From: Armatimonadota bacterium
GTDB lineage: Bacteria > Armatimonadota > Fimbriimonadia > Fimbriimonadales > Fimbriimonadaceae
Assembly: GCA_016223145.1 (NCBI GenBank)
Contig: JACRPN010000008.1
Location: 57,179-121,178, forward strand
Reading direction: 5' to 3'
Length of the DNA: 64,000 nucleotides
The notes beneath the pieces are model-generated. The model searched no databases. It was not told where the DNA came from and worked only from the letters and a program-made list of their open reading frames with translations. The translations under genes and the position numbers were made by a program. Below, piece by piece: positions 42,619 to 51,973 of the stretch; the stretch's first letter is position 1; each line of letters begins with the position of its first letter.

Positions 42619-44037
42619 ATGACTGACGTTGTTTCTAAGCTTTGGGGCTTCTGCCACACTTTGCGCCACGACGGGATCGACTACGGCGACTATATCGAGC
42701 AGATCACGTATCTGCTGTTTCTGAAGATGGCGGACGAAAGGGGCGTCGAGATCCCAAACAAGTGCGACTGGTCATTCCTAAAGAAACTAAGTGGAACCGA
42801 CCTTACGGACGAGTATCCGCGCATGCTGAGGGACCTCGGCAAGGAGCACGGGATCCTTGGGGACATTTTCAGCGGAGCCCAGTCTCGCTTTGCCAATCCT
42901 GTGAACCTTCGCAAGCTTATTGCGCTCATCGACGAAACCGAGTGGACGAGCCTCGATGTGGATGTGAAAGCGGAAGCTTTTGAGGGGCTCTTGGAGAAGG
43001 CTGCCAGTGAAGGCAAAAAAGGCGCAGGCCAGTACTTCACGCCGCGCCTATTGATCCAATGCATGATCCGCTGCACCAAGCCCGATCCCCGAACGAAGTC
43101 GGACTTCATCATCGGCGATCCGGCGTGCGGCACCGGAGGCTTCCTGGTCTCAGCATACGAGTGGCTAAAGGACGAACTTAAGAAGGGCAAGGTAGCCCTC
43201 GATCGTGAGACCCAGAAGCGGGTTCGCGAGAGAACCTACTACGGTCAAGAGTTGGTTGCGCGGCCACGGCGCCTCGCGCTGATGAACCTCTACTTACACA
43301 ACGTTCAGCCACACATCGCCATTGGTGACTCGATCTACGAAACCTACAGCGGGCCGAAGTTCGACGTGGTGCTCACAAACCCTCCGTTCGGAAACCGAGG
43401 GGCAAACCAAGCCCCCGAGCGCGAGGATTTCACCGTCACCACGAGCAACAAGCAGCTCAACTTCATCCAGCACGTCCTGACGATCCTCAAGCCCGGTGGC
43501 CGCGCCGCCGTGGTTGTGCCGGACAACGTGCTCTTTGCCGACCAAGCCGGTGAAGTCTTCAAGATCCTCATGCAAGACTGCGACCTCCATACCGTGCTCA
43601 GGCTCCCGCGAGGGACGTTTACGCCGTACACACCAGGAACCAAGACTTACGTCATCTTCTTTGCCAAAGGCAAACCTACCAAGCAGGTTTGGCTCTACGA
43701 TGCCCGTGCGAACGTTCCCGGGATCACGAAGAAGGACCGGCCTCTCACAGAGAAGCACTTCGAGGATTTCGAGAAGTGCTTTGGCGAAGATTCGAACGGC
43801 CAGTCGCCACGCGTGGAGTCAGAGCGCTTCCGATGCTTTGGCATCGACGAGATCAAGAAGCGCGAATACAAGCTCGACGGCTTCAAGTGGATCAAGGACG
43901 AATCCCTGGACGACGCGGACGACCTTGGGGAACCGGAGGAGATCGTCTCCGAGGCGGTCACCCAGCTTACGGCGGCCATTGACGAGCTGAACCAGGTGCT
44001 CAAACTTCTGGAGAAGCCAGAGAAGGTGGAGGCATGA
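42619..44037 (+). CDS. hsdM: Type I restriction-modification methyltransferase (M subunit)
   Basis: This 472-residue adenine-N6 methylase has the HsdM N-terminal helical domain (GIDYGDYIEQITYLLFLKMAD). SAM motif I is IGDPACGTGGFL and catalytic motif IV is NPPFGNRG. It methylates the target defined by HsdS. The stop overlaps the start of an unusual membrane-protein gene (ATGA at 44034), so that insert is translationally tied to the system instead of being a stray gene. Confidence 0.95.
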   Translation: MTDVVSKLWGFCHTLRHDGIDYGDYIEQITYLLFLKMADERGVEIPNKCDWSFLKKLSGTDLTDEYPRMLRDLGKEHGILGDIFSGAQSRFANPVNLRKLIALIDETEWTSLDVDVKAEAFEGLLEKAASEGKKGAGQYFTPRLLIQCMIRCTKPDPRTKSDFIIGDPACGTGGFLVSAYEWLKDELKKGKVALDRETQKRVRERTYYGQELVARPRRLALMNLYLHNVQPHIAIGDSIYETYSGPKFDVVLTNPPFGNRGANQAPEREDFTVTTSNKQLNFIQHVLTILKPGGRAAVVVPDNVLFADQAGEVFKILMQDCDLHTVLRLPRGTFTPYTPGTKTYVIFFAKGKPTKQVWLYDARANVPGITKKDRPLTEKHFEDFEKCFGEDSNGQSPRVESERFRCFGIDEIKKREYKLDGFKWIKDESLDDADDLGEPEEIVSEAVTQLTAAIDELNQVLKLLEKPEKVEA

Positions 44038-44951
44038 GCGCAAACAGAAAGAATGCTATGACCTGGCAATTAGTCGCGGGAATTCTCTTTGCGATACCAA
44101 TGCCCCTTGCGGTCCTCTATTACCTCTTTCAGGCCCGGACAACTGAAGAGCAAATCTGGAGGCTGTTTATGGTGCTGATCGCCACGACCGGCTGGTCTTT
44201 CCTGCTTCGGAAGAGGCCTGCTTGGCGGCAAGCGTTATTTCCACCTGACAAGTTCACTATTAGAAACGGTGGCAAGCTCGTTTCTCTCATATTTGATAGT
44301 GACCTTGGACCGTTCACGCCAAAACTACATGCGGGGGAGTCTTCCCCGAAGTGGACTGGACCTACTCGCCCTGTCGTTCGAGGATTCTTGGAAGGGACCC
44401 TTGGCCGCCTGCTTTATTGGATGTCACTCCTGTCGTTTAATAATGCGTTTCGGCGCAACAGAACGCTTCATGGTTGGTACATCGACTCCTACGCACTTGG
44501 AACAGTGACGTTGGCATATTGGGCAGCCTTTCAAGGTCGAGGGCCTGAAGTCTGGATAATCGCGATATGGAGGGTCCTTTGCCTGCTTTGCGCAGTCCTT
44601 AGCATCGGACTTGTCCGTTCGCAGATTCGGGCATTACGAGGCGACGGGCCCCCTGCCTCAAATCCAAGGATTGTCCTATTGGGGCTTGTGAACTGGGCTG
44701 AACTTGTGGCGCTGTTCGGACTAATCTACCAAGCGATCAATGGCAGTCGCCGATGGCTGTACAACAGTTTCACGACCCAGGTAACCATGAATCACGCGTT
44801 TGTCGCGAAGAGAGGATCGGGACTAGCAGAAGCTGAGCGCTATGCTGCCGTCGCACAGATTTCCTTGTCTTTGCTCCTCATTTCGACTCTAATCGGGATG
44901 TATGTGGGGCTACTTGCCCCCTCGAAAACGGCTCAAGGGGGAGCGTCATGA
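44034..44951 (+). CDS. Unknown polytopic membrane protein inside the type I RM operon
   Basis: This 305-residue protein has about five to six TM segments: 12-32, 40-57, 125-135 (weak), 150-165, 172-195, 215-240 and a C-terminal one near 275-295. Soluble loops include FDSDLGPFTPKLHAGE, and a long loop runs FTTQVTMNHAFVAKRGSGL. I recognise no family and see no catalytic motif. Base use is somewhat more AT-rich than in hsdM, suggesting later arrival. It could be the membrane effector of a defence function linked to the RM system. Confidence 0.65.
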   Translation: MSANRKNAMTWQLVAGILFAIPMPLAVLYYLFQARTTEEQIWRLFMVLIATTGWSFLLRKRPAWRQALFPPDKFTIRNGGKLVSLIFDSDLGPFTPKLHAGESSPKWTGPTRPVVRGFLEGTLGRLLYWMSLLSFNNAFRRNRTLHGWYIDSYALGTVTLAYWAAFQGRGPEVWIIAIWRVLCLLCAVLSIGLVRSQIRALRGDGPPASNPRIVLLGLVNWAELVALFGLIYQAINGSRRWLYNSFTTQVTMNHAFVAKRGSGLAEAERYAAVAQISLSLLLISTLIGMYVGLLAPSKTAQGGAS

Positions 44952-44976
44952 ATGCTAGCGTGAACGAGGGGCCGCA

Positions 44977-45969
44977 ATGAGTGAGATCATCCTCTACTCA
45001 TCGCCAGACGGCGAGGCCAGGATCGAGGTCACCTACGAGGGAGACACCTTCTGGCTGACGCAAAAGCAGATCGCCGACCTCTTTGCTGTGGATCGATCGG
45101 TCATATCCAAGCACCTTGGCAATGTCTTCGAGGAAGGAGAACTGGACCGCAATTCAGTGTGTGCAGAATTTGCACAAACTGCCGCCGATGGGAAGACGTA
45201 CCAGGTCCAGTTCTACGCTCTCGACGCCATCATCGCCGTTGGCTACCGGGTCAATTCCAAGCAGGCCACCCAGTTCCGAATCTGGGCCACCAACACCCTC
45301 AAGGAGTTCGTCATCAAGGGGTTCGTCCTGGACGATGAGCGCCTCAAGCTCAACAAGCGGTTCGGCAAGGACTACTTCGACGAGCTCATCGAGCGCATCC
45401 GGGAGATCCGGGCGAGCGAGCGCCGCTTCTATCTCAAGATCACCGACCTCTACGAGCAAGCGAGTATCGACTACGACCCGAAGGCGGAGATCACCAAGAC
45501 CTTTTTTGCCACCGTGCAGAACAAGCTGCACTGGGCCGTGAGCGGAAAGACCGCCGCCGAGATCATCGCGGAGCGCGCAGACGCCGGCAAGCCGAGCATG
45601 GGGCTCACCACCTGGAAGAAGGCGCCGCACGGCAAGATCCTGAGAACCGACGTTTCGACCGCCAAGAACTACCTGATCGAAAAGGAGATCAAGGAGCTTG
45701 ACCGCATCGTCGAGCAGTACCTGCTCTATGCCGAGGACATGGCCGCGCGGCAGGTCCCGATGAAGATGACGGACTGGGTGGAGCGGCTCGATGCCTTCTT
45801 GAGGTTCAACGAGCGTGACGTGCTCACCAACCCTGGAACGGTTTCCGCCGAGGTCGCCAAAAAGCTCGCAGAGGAGCAGTACGAGCAGTTCCGCGTAAAG
45901 CAGGACGAGGCGTTCGAGAGCGACTTCGAGCGCGAAGTGAAGAGGATCAGCGGTCAGGAGGGAGAGTGA
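44977..45969 (+). CDS. rhuM: RhuM-family protein
   Basis: This 330-residue protein shows the RhuM pattern: WLTQKQIADLFAVDRSVISK (HTH), then FYALDAIIAVGYRVNSKQATQFRIWATNTLKEFVIKG (split here by the usual conserved Arg-Val), then YLIEKEIKELDRIVEQYL. RhuM proteins are frequent in type I RM loci and pathogenicity islands; their biochemical role is unknown, perhaps DNA-binding regulation or anti-phage. Its stop overlaps the hsdS start (GTGA at 45966). Confidence 0.9.
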   Translation: MSEIILYSSPDGEARIEVTYEGDTFWLTQKQIADLFAVDRSVISKHLGNVFEEGELDRNSVCAEFAQTAADGKTYQVQFYALDAIIAVGYRVNSKQATQFRIWATNTLKEFVIKGFVLDDERLKLNKRFGKDYFDELIERIREIRASERRFYLKITDLYEQASIDYDPKAEITKTFFATVQNKLHWAVSGKTAAEIIAERADAGKPSMGLTTWKKAPHGKILRTDVSTAKNYLIEKEIKELDRIVEQYLLYAEDMAARQVPMKMTDWVERLDAFLRFNERDVLTNPGTVSAEVAKKLAEEQYEQFRVKQDEAFESDFEREVKRISGQEGE

Positions 45970-47270
45970 GCGCAACCACTCCCACTGTGAACCCGCAGGA
46001 TGTCGAAGACTTCGCCGAAAGCGATGGCCTTCCGGCTCACTGGCAAATGATCCCCTTGAAGAACCTGACCAAGCCATCATCCGCGAAGGTCGATCCTACC
46101 GACTACCCAAAGTCTCCCTATCTAAGCCTTGAGCATATCGAAGCGAACACTACCAAGATCGTGGGAGCCGGACTTGGCGAGGACGTGCACTCAACCAAGG
46201 CCGCATTCAGGGCTGGAGATGTCCTCTATGGCAGACTCCGACCTTATTTGAACAAGGTCACAATCCCGAACTTCAACGGAATCTCGTCTACCGACATTCT
46301 GGTGTTCCCGCCGAACGAGGACCTGGATCAGGGCTACCTGATGCGCTTTCTTAACTCCGCGACCGTCGTTGAATACGCTCACCGCCATTCGATGGGCCTG
46401 CAAATGCCGCGCATCGGTTTCGAAGTGCTTGGCGAGATCGAAATTCCCCTTCCTCCCATCGCCGAGCAGCGCGAGATCGTGGCGCGGATCGAAGAGTTGG
46501 TTGAGCAGGTCAATTCGGCACGGGAGCGGCTCGCCTCGATCCCGATCCTCCTCAAGCGCTTCCGCCAGTCCGTCCTCGCCGCCGCCTGCTCTGGCCAGCT
46601 CACCGCCGACTGGCGAGGGACAGAGAACCTTATTGGTTGGGAAGACATCCCGGCTCAGGACGTATGCGGACGTGTGCAAAGCGGGTCGACCCCAAAGGAA
46701 GGCTTTCAAGGAATGCCGGGAATCCCGTTCCTCAAGGTCTACAACTTGGTCGATCAGCGGCTCGACTTCGACTACAAGCCGCAATTTGTCTCCGAATCGG
46801 TGTATGCAACCAAGTCGATGTCGCGCTCGACTGCCATCCCCGGTGACGTACTCATGAACATCGTGGGGCCACCCCTTGGCAAGGTTGTCATAGTGTCCGA
46901 CCAATATCCTGAGTGGACGTTCAACCAGGCCCTGACGATGTTTCGCCCGTCGACGCGAATAACCACGGAATGGCTCTACGTAATTCTCTGTAGCGGGATG
47001 CCGTATGAAGAGATTCTGATGCAGACCCGAGGGTCAGCCGGTCAATCAAACATTTCGCTAACTCAGTGTCGGGAGATGGTGTTGCCGGTCCCGCCTGTCG
47101 ACGAACAAACCGAGATCGTCCGCCGCGTCGATGCCCTCTTCGCCCTTGCCGACTCCATCGAATCCCGCCTCACCGACGCCACCGCCCAGGTCGAGCGCAC
47201 CACCCAAGCCATCCTCGCCAAGGCGTTTCGAGGTGAGTTGGTTCAACCAGGTCCCTGTAGTCCATGTTAG
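45966..47270 (+). CDS. hsdS: Type I restriction-modification specificity subunit
   Basis: The 434-residue subunit starts at GTG 45966. Two target-recognition domains are each followed by the conserved helical region: IPLPPIAEQREIVARIEELV near residue 160 and VLPVPPVDEQTEIVRRVDAL near 375. The tail (QAILAKAFRGELV) is typical. Full length and intact. The last 7 bases overlap the start of the large NTPase gene (ATG 47264), a strong sign of co-expression. Confidence 0.94.
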   Translation: MSATTPTVNPQDVEDFAESDGLPAHWQMIPLKNLTKPSSAKVDPTDYPKSPYLSLEHIEANTTKIVGAGLGEDVHSTKAAFRAGDVLYGRLRPYLNKVTIPNFNGISSTDILVFPPNEDLDQGYLMRFLNSATVVEYAHRHSMGLQMPRIGFEVLGEIEIPLPPIAEQREIVARIEELVEQVNSARERLASIPILLKRFRQSVLAAACSGQLTADWRGTENLIGWEDIPAQDVCGRVQSGSTPKEGFQGMPGIPFLKVYNLVDQRLDFDYKPQFVSESVYATKSMSRSTAIPGDVLMNIVGPPLGKVVIVSDQYPEWTFNQALTMFRPSTRITTEWLYVILCSGMPYEEILMQTRGSAGQSNISLTQCREMVLPVPPVDEQTEIVRRVDALFALADSIESRLTDATAQVERTTQAILAKAFRGELVQPGPCSPC

Positions 47271-50200
47271 AGATCTCCTATGTAGAACCGAGTGCTCTTG
47301 ACCGCTACGTGAACAGCGACGGTCAGCGCTTCACCACGCTCATCAGAAAGTGGGCAGGGGTGTACCTTCCGCGAATTGGCATTACGGGAACAGAGTGGAG
47401 TATTAGCGGGGAGAGCTTCCGAGCCGATGGTGGCGTGGACGGTCTGATCAACGCGGCTTCAATTGCGGACTCAACAGGTTATCTGGCTGCGAGGACCGTC
47501 TTCCAGTTCAAAGCTGGCGACACGAAGGTCGCGAATGCCAAGGAGGAGCTGACGAAGGCACCCAAGAAAGGCCAGCCCCGGATTCGAGACCTGATTGCAG
47601 AAGGCTACCGTCTGGTATGGGTTGTGGCGCGTGGCCGAACTGATATCGAGATTAAGGAGTTTGAAGACGCACTCCACGAGATCGTGAAAGAGATCAAGTC
47701 CGATGCACCAAAGCCGGTCCTCCTCGACTCAAACCGGCTCGCAACGTGCTTGTCCCAGACACCCGTCATCGCTGCGGAAATCGTTGGGCCCAGTGGGATG
47801 TTCATATCGTCCGATATCGCTCTAAAGGAGAAACCGCATTCCTTGCTTCCCAACTATGTTGCACCTTCCTACTTCGCTGCCCTGAAGAGCGACGTAGAGG
47901 GATTTATCGCGAGCCCTGATCCGACTGAGTCCCTGCTGTTCTTTGCTGGTGAGCCGGGGATTGGGAAGTCCCGAGCGATTCTCGAAGTCGTTGAGTCGAT
48001 TCCTGAGCTCAAGGGATGCGCCTGCTACTTTCGGAACCCGCTCAACGCATCTACGTTCTTCAACCTGGCCAGTCAATACAAGTTCCGTGGCGTGTGCGTG
48101 ATCGACGAGTACGCCGCCGATCCTTCCCTCCAGATAGACAAGAACACCGTTCCCAATGGCCTCAAAGTCATCTTGATTGGCCACTCGTTCAAGCACGTCC
48201 GCACGGCGCGAGAACGAAGCGGCCCACTAAGACCGCTTACAGACGACGAGAGCGAAAGGGTCTTCTCAACTGCCTTTCCGGCATTGCTGCCTGCCTCCCG
48301 TTCGGTGGCTATCAAGTATGCGAGAGGGAACCTAAGACTGACGAATTGGCTCTGCGATGCCATTAGGAAGCGCCCAAATCCTGACCTGACATCGGAGGAC
48401 TTGGACCGTGAGGTCTCGAACGAGCTGGACAAGGACTCTTCTGCTAAGCAGGCGATCAAGAGGTTGGCTCTCGTGCCCATGCTCTTGTCCGAGGATGTCG
48501 ATGAGTTCTGTGGGATCACAGGGATCGACGCTTCCGCGTTCCGCGCGAAATGTCGCTCCTCGTGGTCAACGTCGGGTTTTGTTCACTTTAGTGAAAACGT
48601 CCTGTACGTCTCTGGGCCCGCAATCGCTCAAGTTGCGCTTATTCGCTTTTGGACCGAGGAGCCGGACGAGGTCAAACGGATTCTCGCAGCACCAGGCAAG
48701 TTCTTCGAAGCGATGCTACAAGCCGTCAATCGTCTTGCGCCTGGACCGGAGAAGGAGGCGATGCTCCTTTTTTTTAGCTTGCCTCAGTCCGACTTTGGCT
48801 TGGCAAACCTCGTGGACGCAAGGAGTGGCCGACACTTCCTACAGCTCCTGACGGCTGATCCAGACACCTACCTCCCGCAGTTGCACAGGATCATCCAAGA
48901 CAACCTATCCCAGCTTGAGTCGCTTCCATATGAAACCAGAGGCGTTGGAAGGCGCGACATTATCTGGAAGGTCCGGGACCTGGCGCAGTTCGAGGAGTAC
49001 TTCGAGCAAGCGGAGGAGATCGTTCACTGGTTTGCGCTCAAGGAGGTTCCCAGCCCATACGCGAATGTCGCATCATCCTATTGGGTGGACTGGTTTTGGC
49101 CCTACTTTGACTTCACTGAGTACCCGTATGAGAAGCGACTCGATCTATTAGGGGCTCGGATTGAGTCTGGTCAAGACGATGAGCATCGGCTAGTGCTTTC
49201 TGCCCTTGCGAGTCCATTTCCACATAGCAGCTCAAATCTGCCGTCCCCGATTGTTGGAGGTAGAGCGGCCCCACCGAGTCTCCAGTTCATCCATCATCGC
49301 CAGATTGCCTTAGCAGCCCAGCGAATCCCGGACCTGCTCTGCAGTCTGCTGAACAAAGGTAGCGTCGCGGTGCGGGCCGAAGTCGGAAAAGCGATGGAGA
49401 AGTCTCGCTTCAGTTGGCTAGAGCGGCTGAATACCATCGAACCGTATTTGAAGGTGATTTCTCACCCTCTGTTCCCGCAAGATTCATTGCGCGAAATCGT
49501 CGTCGATGCCAGGCACTACTTAAGCATCACTTCCAGTGACAAGGACCAGCGCAAGAGCCGGATGCACGCGATGAGCAAGGAGCTGCTCGAAAGGATCGAC
49601 CAATCGGATCCGATCGTTGACGCCTTAATGCTCGCAGAGCACGGTTACTACCGAAAGGACCAAGAGCCGGCAATTGAAAAGGTCCAAACTCGGGTGCTGA
49701 AAAGGTGCCGAGAAGATGCTGAATTCTTGGGGCAGGTGATCGCGCTCCTAAATGACCCTGCCAAGCACGGTGGGTGGCGTCTTGGAGTCAAGCTAGGTGC
49801 CGTGGTCGAGAAGAGTGTCCTCGACCAGGTGCTTGGGCGACTCAAGGAGTCGGGCCCCAGCCCGTTTGCGCTGGGAATGATCGGCGGCTATCTCGGAAGG
49901 CACCAAGACGAGACTGACCATGTCCTGGGCTCTGTGCGTGAAACCGAGGCGACCAATCCCCACTGGTCGCTGTCCGTTTACCAGGCGATTGGCGACGAGG
50001 TGTACCTCCATGAGTCAGCCCGGATGCTAAACACGACTGACGTTTCGTCGGGCCTGTTTGGGCTACTGTGGCGCGAAATCAAGCTTCCACTTGAGGGTGC
50101 TGCGGCAGAGTTCGTTGAAGCCATTCGCCTTCGTCTTCAGAACGGTGACGCAGAGGCTGTCGGTCCAGCGCTGAGCGTCGTCAACTACTTGAAGAACGCC

Positions 50201-50911
50201 CCTGCTTCACACGAGGCTTTTGACGAATTCGCCCTTCTTGCCTTCAGGACTGAACCGCCGGACCGACGCTCGACGCAGGACGAATATGAGTGGCAGGAGG
50301 TCGCCGAATGGCTCCTTCCGGTCTACCCAAAGGAGATCATTCTGCTTTGTGCAGCGATGGAACAATCGGAGTTCTCTGCCGCAACAGCTGTCCTTAAGGT
50401 TGCAGCAGCAGACCATCCTGAAGAAGTGCTCGACGCCCTGGTTCCAAAGTTAGCTGATCCGTATTCGCCGCCGTTTCTATTTCACGGTTCCGTCACGATG
50501 ATCCTGGAGCTAATTGAGGATGGTGCCTTCAAGACTTGGCTATCAAAGCAGGAATTTAGGGTCGCGATGACGATCGCTGGAAACCTCCCTAAACCTTATC
50601 TCGACGGCAGTGGTCAAGCCAGAGTCCCGCTTGTCACGAGAGCATTTTGGGAAGTCTTTCCGCCATCTGCCCCTGACTTCGACAAGCTACAAGGCGAATT
50701 CAGGGCTCAGACCTTCAGCACCGGCGTCTACTGGGGACATGGAGTGGAGCTTTTTAGCGACCGCATCAAAGTAGCGTGCCAGCTGAAGAACGACCCTAAT
50801 CCGGCCATTCGCGACTGGGCGGCAGGATTTGAGAAGGAAAGCCAGGCAATGCTGAGGGACGCCAAACGAGCTGAAGACCTCGACTCCGCCCAGCAGGACA
50901 TCGGCGACTAA
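47264..50911 (+). CDS. Large STAND-like NTPase with N-terminal PD-(D/E)XK-like domain, candidate defence protein
   Basis: This 1215-residue protein begins inside hsdS. Residues 1-190 look like a restriction-endonuclease fold: FRADGGVDGLI (Asp59) and, one strand later, TVFQFKAG (Gln81, Lys83), the D...QxK pattern of Mrr/Cap4-type nucleases. A P-loop ATPase follows: Walker A GEPGIGKS (229-236), Walker B VCVIDEYA (Asp281-Glu282), and a sensor-like VILIGHS. From about residue 450 to the end it is alpha-helical, consistent with HEAT/TPR-like repeats. This order of nuclease, STAND-type NTPase and repeat sensor matches Avs-like antiviral proteins. I cannot place it in a named Avs class. Confidence 0.72.
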   Translation: MLEISYVEPSALDRYVNSDGQRFTTLIRKWAGVYLPRIGITGTEWSISGESFRADGGVDGLINAASIADSTGYLAARTVFQFKAGDTKVANAKEELTKAPKKGQPRIRDLIAEGYRLVWVVARGRTDIEIKEFEDALHEIVKEIKSDAPKPVLLDSNRLATCLSQTPVIAAEIVGPSGMFISSDIALKEKPHSLLPNYVAPSYFAALKSDVEGFIASPDPTESLLFFAGEPGIGKSRAILEVVESIPELKGCACYFRNPLNASTFFNLASQYKFRGVCVIDEYAADPSLQIDKNTVPNGLKVILIGHSFKHVRTARERSGPLRPLTDDESERVFSTAFPALLPASRSVAIKYARGNLRLTNWLCDAIRKRPNPDLTSEDLDREVSNELDKDSSAKQAIKRLALVPMLLSEDVDEFCGITGIDASAFRAKCRSSWSTSGFVHFSENVLYVSGPAIAQVALIRFWTEEPDEVKRILAAPGKFFEAMLQAVNRLAPGPEKEAMLLFFSLPQSDFGLANLVDARSGRHFLQLLTADPDTYLPQLHRIIQDNLSQLESLPYETRGVGRRDIIWKVRDLAQFEEYFEQAEEIVHWFALKEVPSPYANVASSYWVDWFWPYFDFTEYPYEKRLDLLGARIESGQDDEHRLVLSALASPFPHSSSNLPSPIVGGRAAPPSLQFIHHRQIALAAQRIPDLLCSLLNKGSVAVRAEVGKAMEKSRFSWLERLNTIEPYLKVISHPLFPQDSLREIVVDARHYLSITSSDKDQRKSRMHAMSKELLERIDQSDPIVDALMLAEHGYYRKDQEPAIEKVQTRVLKRCREDAEFLGQVIALLNDPAKHGGWRLGVKLGAVVEKSVLDQVLGRLKESGPSPFALGMIGGYLGRHQDETDHVLGSVRETEATNPHWSLSVYQAIGDEVYLHESARMLNTTDVSSGLFGLLWREIKLPLEGAAAEFVEAIRLRLQNGDAEAVGPALSVVNYLKNAPASHEAFDEFALLAFRTEPPDRRSTQDEYEWQEVAEWLLPVYPKEIILLCAAMEQSEFSAATAVLKVAAADHPEEVLDALVPKLADPYSPPFLFHGSVTMILELIEDGAFKTWLSKQEFRVAMTIAGNLPKPYLDGSGQARVPLVTRAFWEVFPPSAPDFDKLQGEFRAQTFSTGVYWGHGVELFSDRIKVACQLKNDPNPAIRDWAAGFEKESQAMLRDAKRAEDLDSAQQDIGD

Positions 50912-51050
50912 CCAGAACTAACAGCATTCCGCTACGCACTTGCGATCTTGACCCGAAGGCTATGTCACTGATTGCTCTGTGATGTAGTAGCTTCGACTGG
51001 GCTCGCGCACCTACGCCAAGCTTGGCAACCAGAGTGTGAGGCAAAGAAAC

Positions 51051-51069
51051 GAGCCCTCTCAGAGGGCTC
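51051..51069 (-). terminator. Terminator for the DprA-like gene
   Basis: GAGCCCT (51051-51057) pairs with AGGGCTC (51063-51069), extendable by inner pairs. Read on the minus strand it is followed by GTTTCTTTG, and it lies 13 bases past the minus-strand stop at 51082. Confidence 0.6.
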
Positions 51070-51081
51070 TTGGGATGGTCG

Positions 51082-51687
51082 TCAGACCGTTTGCAAGCTG
51101 GACGAAGCCTCAAACAATAGACCTGGCCACCGTCGTCCGACGATCAGGGAGATCATTCGGTCAATCGTGGGATTGTGAGTCGCGAACGTAGGGAGTTTTT
51201 CCGGAGCCCGCCGTGAGATCGCAAGATCTGTCTGTGGATCCCACTTGTACCGCCAGAGCCTTGCGGCCCGGAAGGGTTCCTGATCCAACTTCTCGCTAAG
51301 GTGGTGTTTGAAGCCGCCTGACAAGACGAGAATGCGGGGCGAGCCCCACCTGAGTGGCACGACCGCAGCTCGCTGATGGGCCGGGCTGTGGATGCCGCAG
51401 ACGAGAACCTTGCTGTCCAGTACGTATCGCTCCGCTTCCGCCTCGATCGAGTTCAATTCGGCAAGCGTGTGATGGTTCGATCCCAAGGCACCGGCAACAA
51501 ACGCCAGATGGCCTTGAAGAATCCGCGCGTTGCCGTAAAGCCAGACCTCGCCGTCCTCATAGAAGCCCGGCTCGATTTGGAACGGCATCTCACGTCGAGG
51601 CGGCTTCGGTCCGCGCAAGGGTCTTGGAGCAATCGTGACCTTTCGCTCAACAAGCTCTGGCCCCAACGGCCAATCGAATAGAGACAT
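51082..51687 (-). CDS. DprA-like SLOG-domain protein
   Basis: The 201-residue product starts at ATG 51687 after GGAGGTGAAGGAG. The order of motifs follows the DprA Rossmann domain: VWLYGNARILQGHLAFVAG, then SKVLVCGIHSPAHQRAA (compare GLARGIDxxAH), then RILVLSGGF, then FATHNPTIDRMISLIVG (compare FPxRNRIIxxLS). It lacks the extra N- and C-terminal domains of competence DprA. Such stand-alone DprA-like proteins occur in mobile and defence loci, where SLOG domains may sense nucleotide signals. It is convergent with the NTPase gene. Confidence 0.55.
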   Translation of the reverse strand: MSLFDWPLGPELVERKVTIAPRPLRGPKPPRREMPFQIEPGFYEDGEVWLYGNARILQGHLAFVAGALGSNHHTLAELNSIEAEAERYVLDSKVLVCGIHSPAHQRAAVVPLRWGSPRILVLSGGFKHHLSEKLDQEPFRAARLWRYKWDPQTDLAISRRAPEKLPTFATHNPTIDRMISLIVGRRWPGLLFEASSSLQTV

Positions 51688-51973
51688 CTCCTTCACCTCC
51701 GAGGTGCGAAGAGCCGGCACAAGTCCGACCCTTCGACTCAGCGGTAGAGCCACTTAGGCAGAGGCGCAAATCGGGTGTCGTCAGCGAAACAAAGGTCCGA
51801 GAGCAGAAAGAGGGGAGGTGTTCTTCGAGCAGCTGTTCGAGCAGGCGTTCAAGCAGGGCTGCTTGGGGAGAGTAGGTTCACCGTGAAGGTGACTCCAAAT
51901 CCGACTTTATTCCCTCTGAATTCTTTCTTCTGTCACGCGGGGAGGTGTTGCCGGGCATTACAAGGGTGGGACC
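51688..51973. other. Divergent intergenic region with 12-bp tandem repeat
   Basis: Between the DprA-like gene and the TraD-like gene lie 286 bases. Three imperfect 12-base units (TTCGAGCAGCTG, TTCGAGCAGGCG, TTCAAGCAGGGC) run from 51824 to 51859. A 22-codon frame from GTG near 51819 reads through them but has no good ribosome spacing. Promoters for both flanking genes should be here; none is clear. Confidence 0.35.

Noticed and set aside
41725-42669. Minus-strand open frame of 314 codons
   Set aside because: Antisense to hsdR with no recognisable motif.
45154-46080. Minus-strand open frame of 308 codons
   Set aside because: Mirror of rhuM and the start of hsdS. Its Leu/Asp/Val-rich composition is the usual antisense shadow.
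51824-51859. Three 12-bp tandem units as a possible iteron origin
   Set aside because: Only three imperfect units, no AT-rich stretch or initiator gene adjacent; recorded only as part of the intergenic region.
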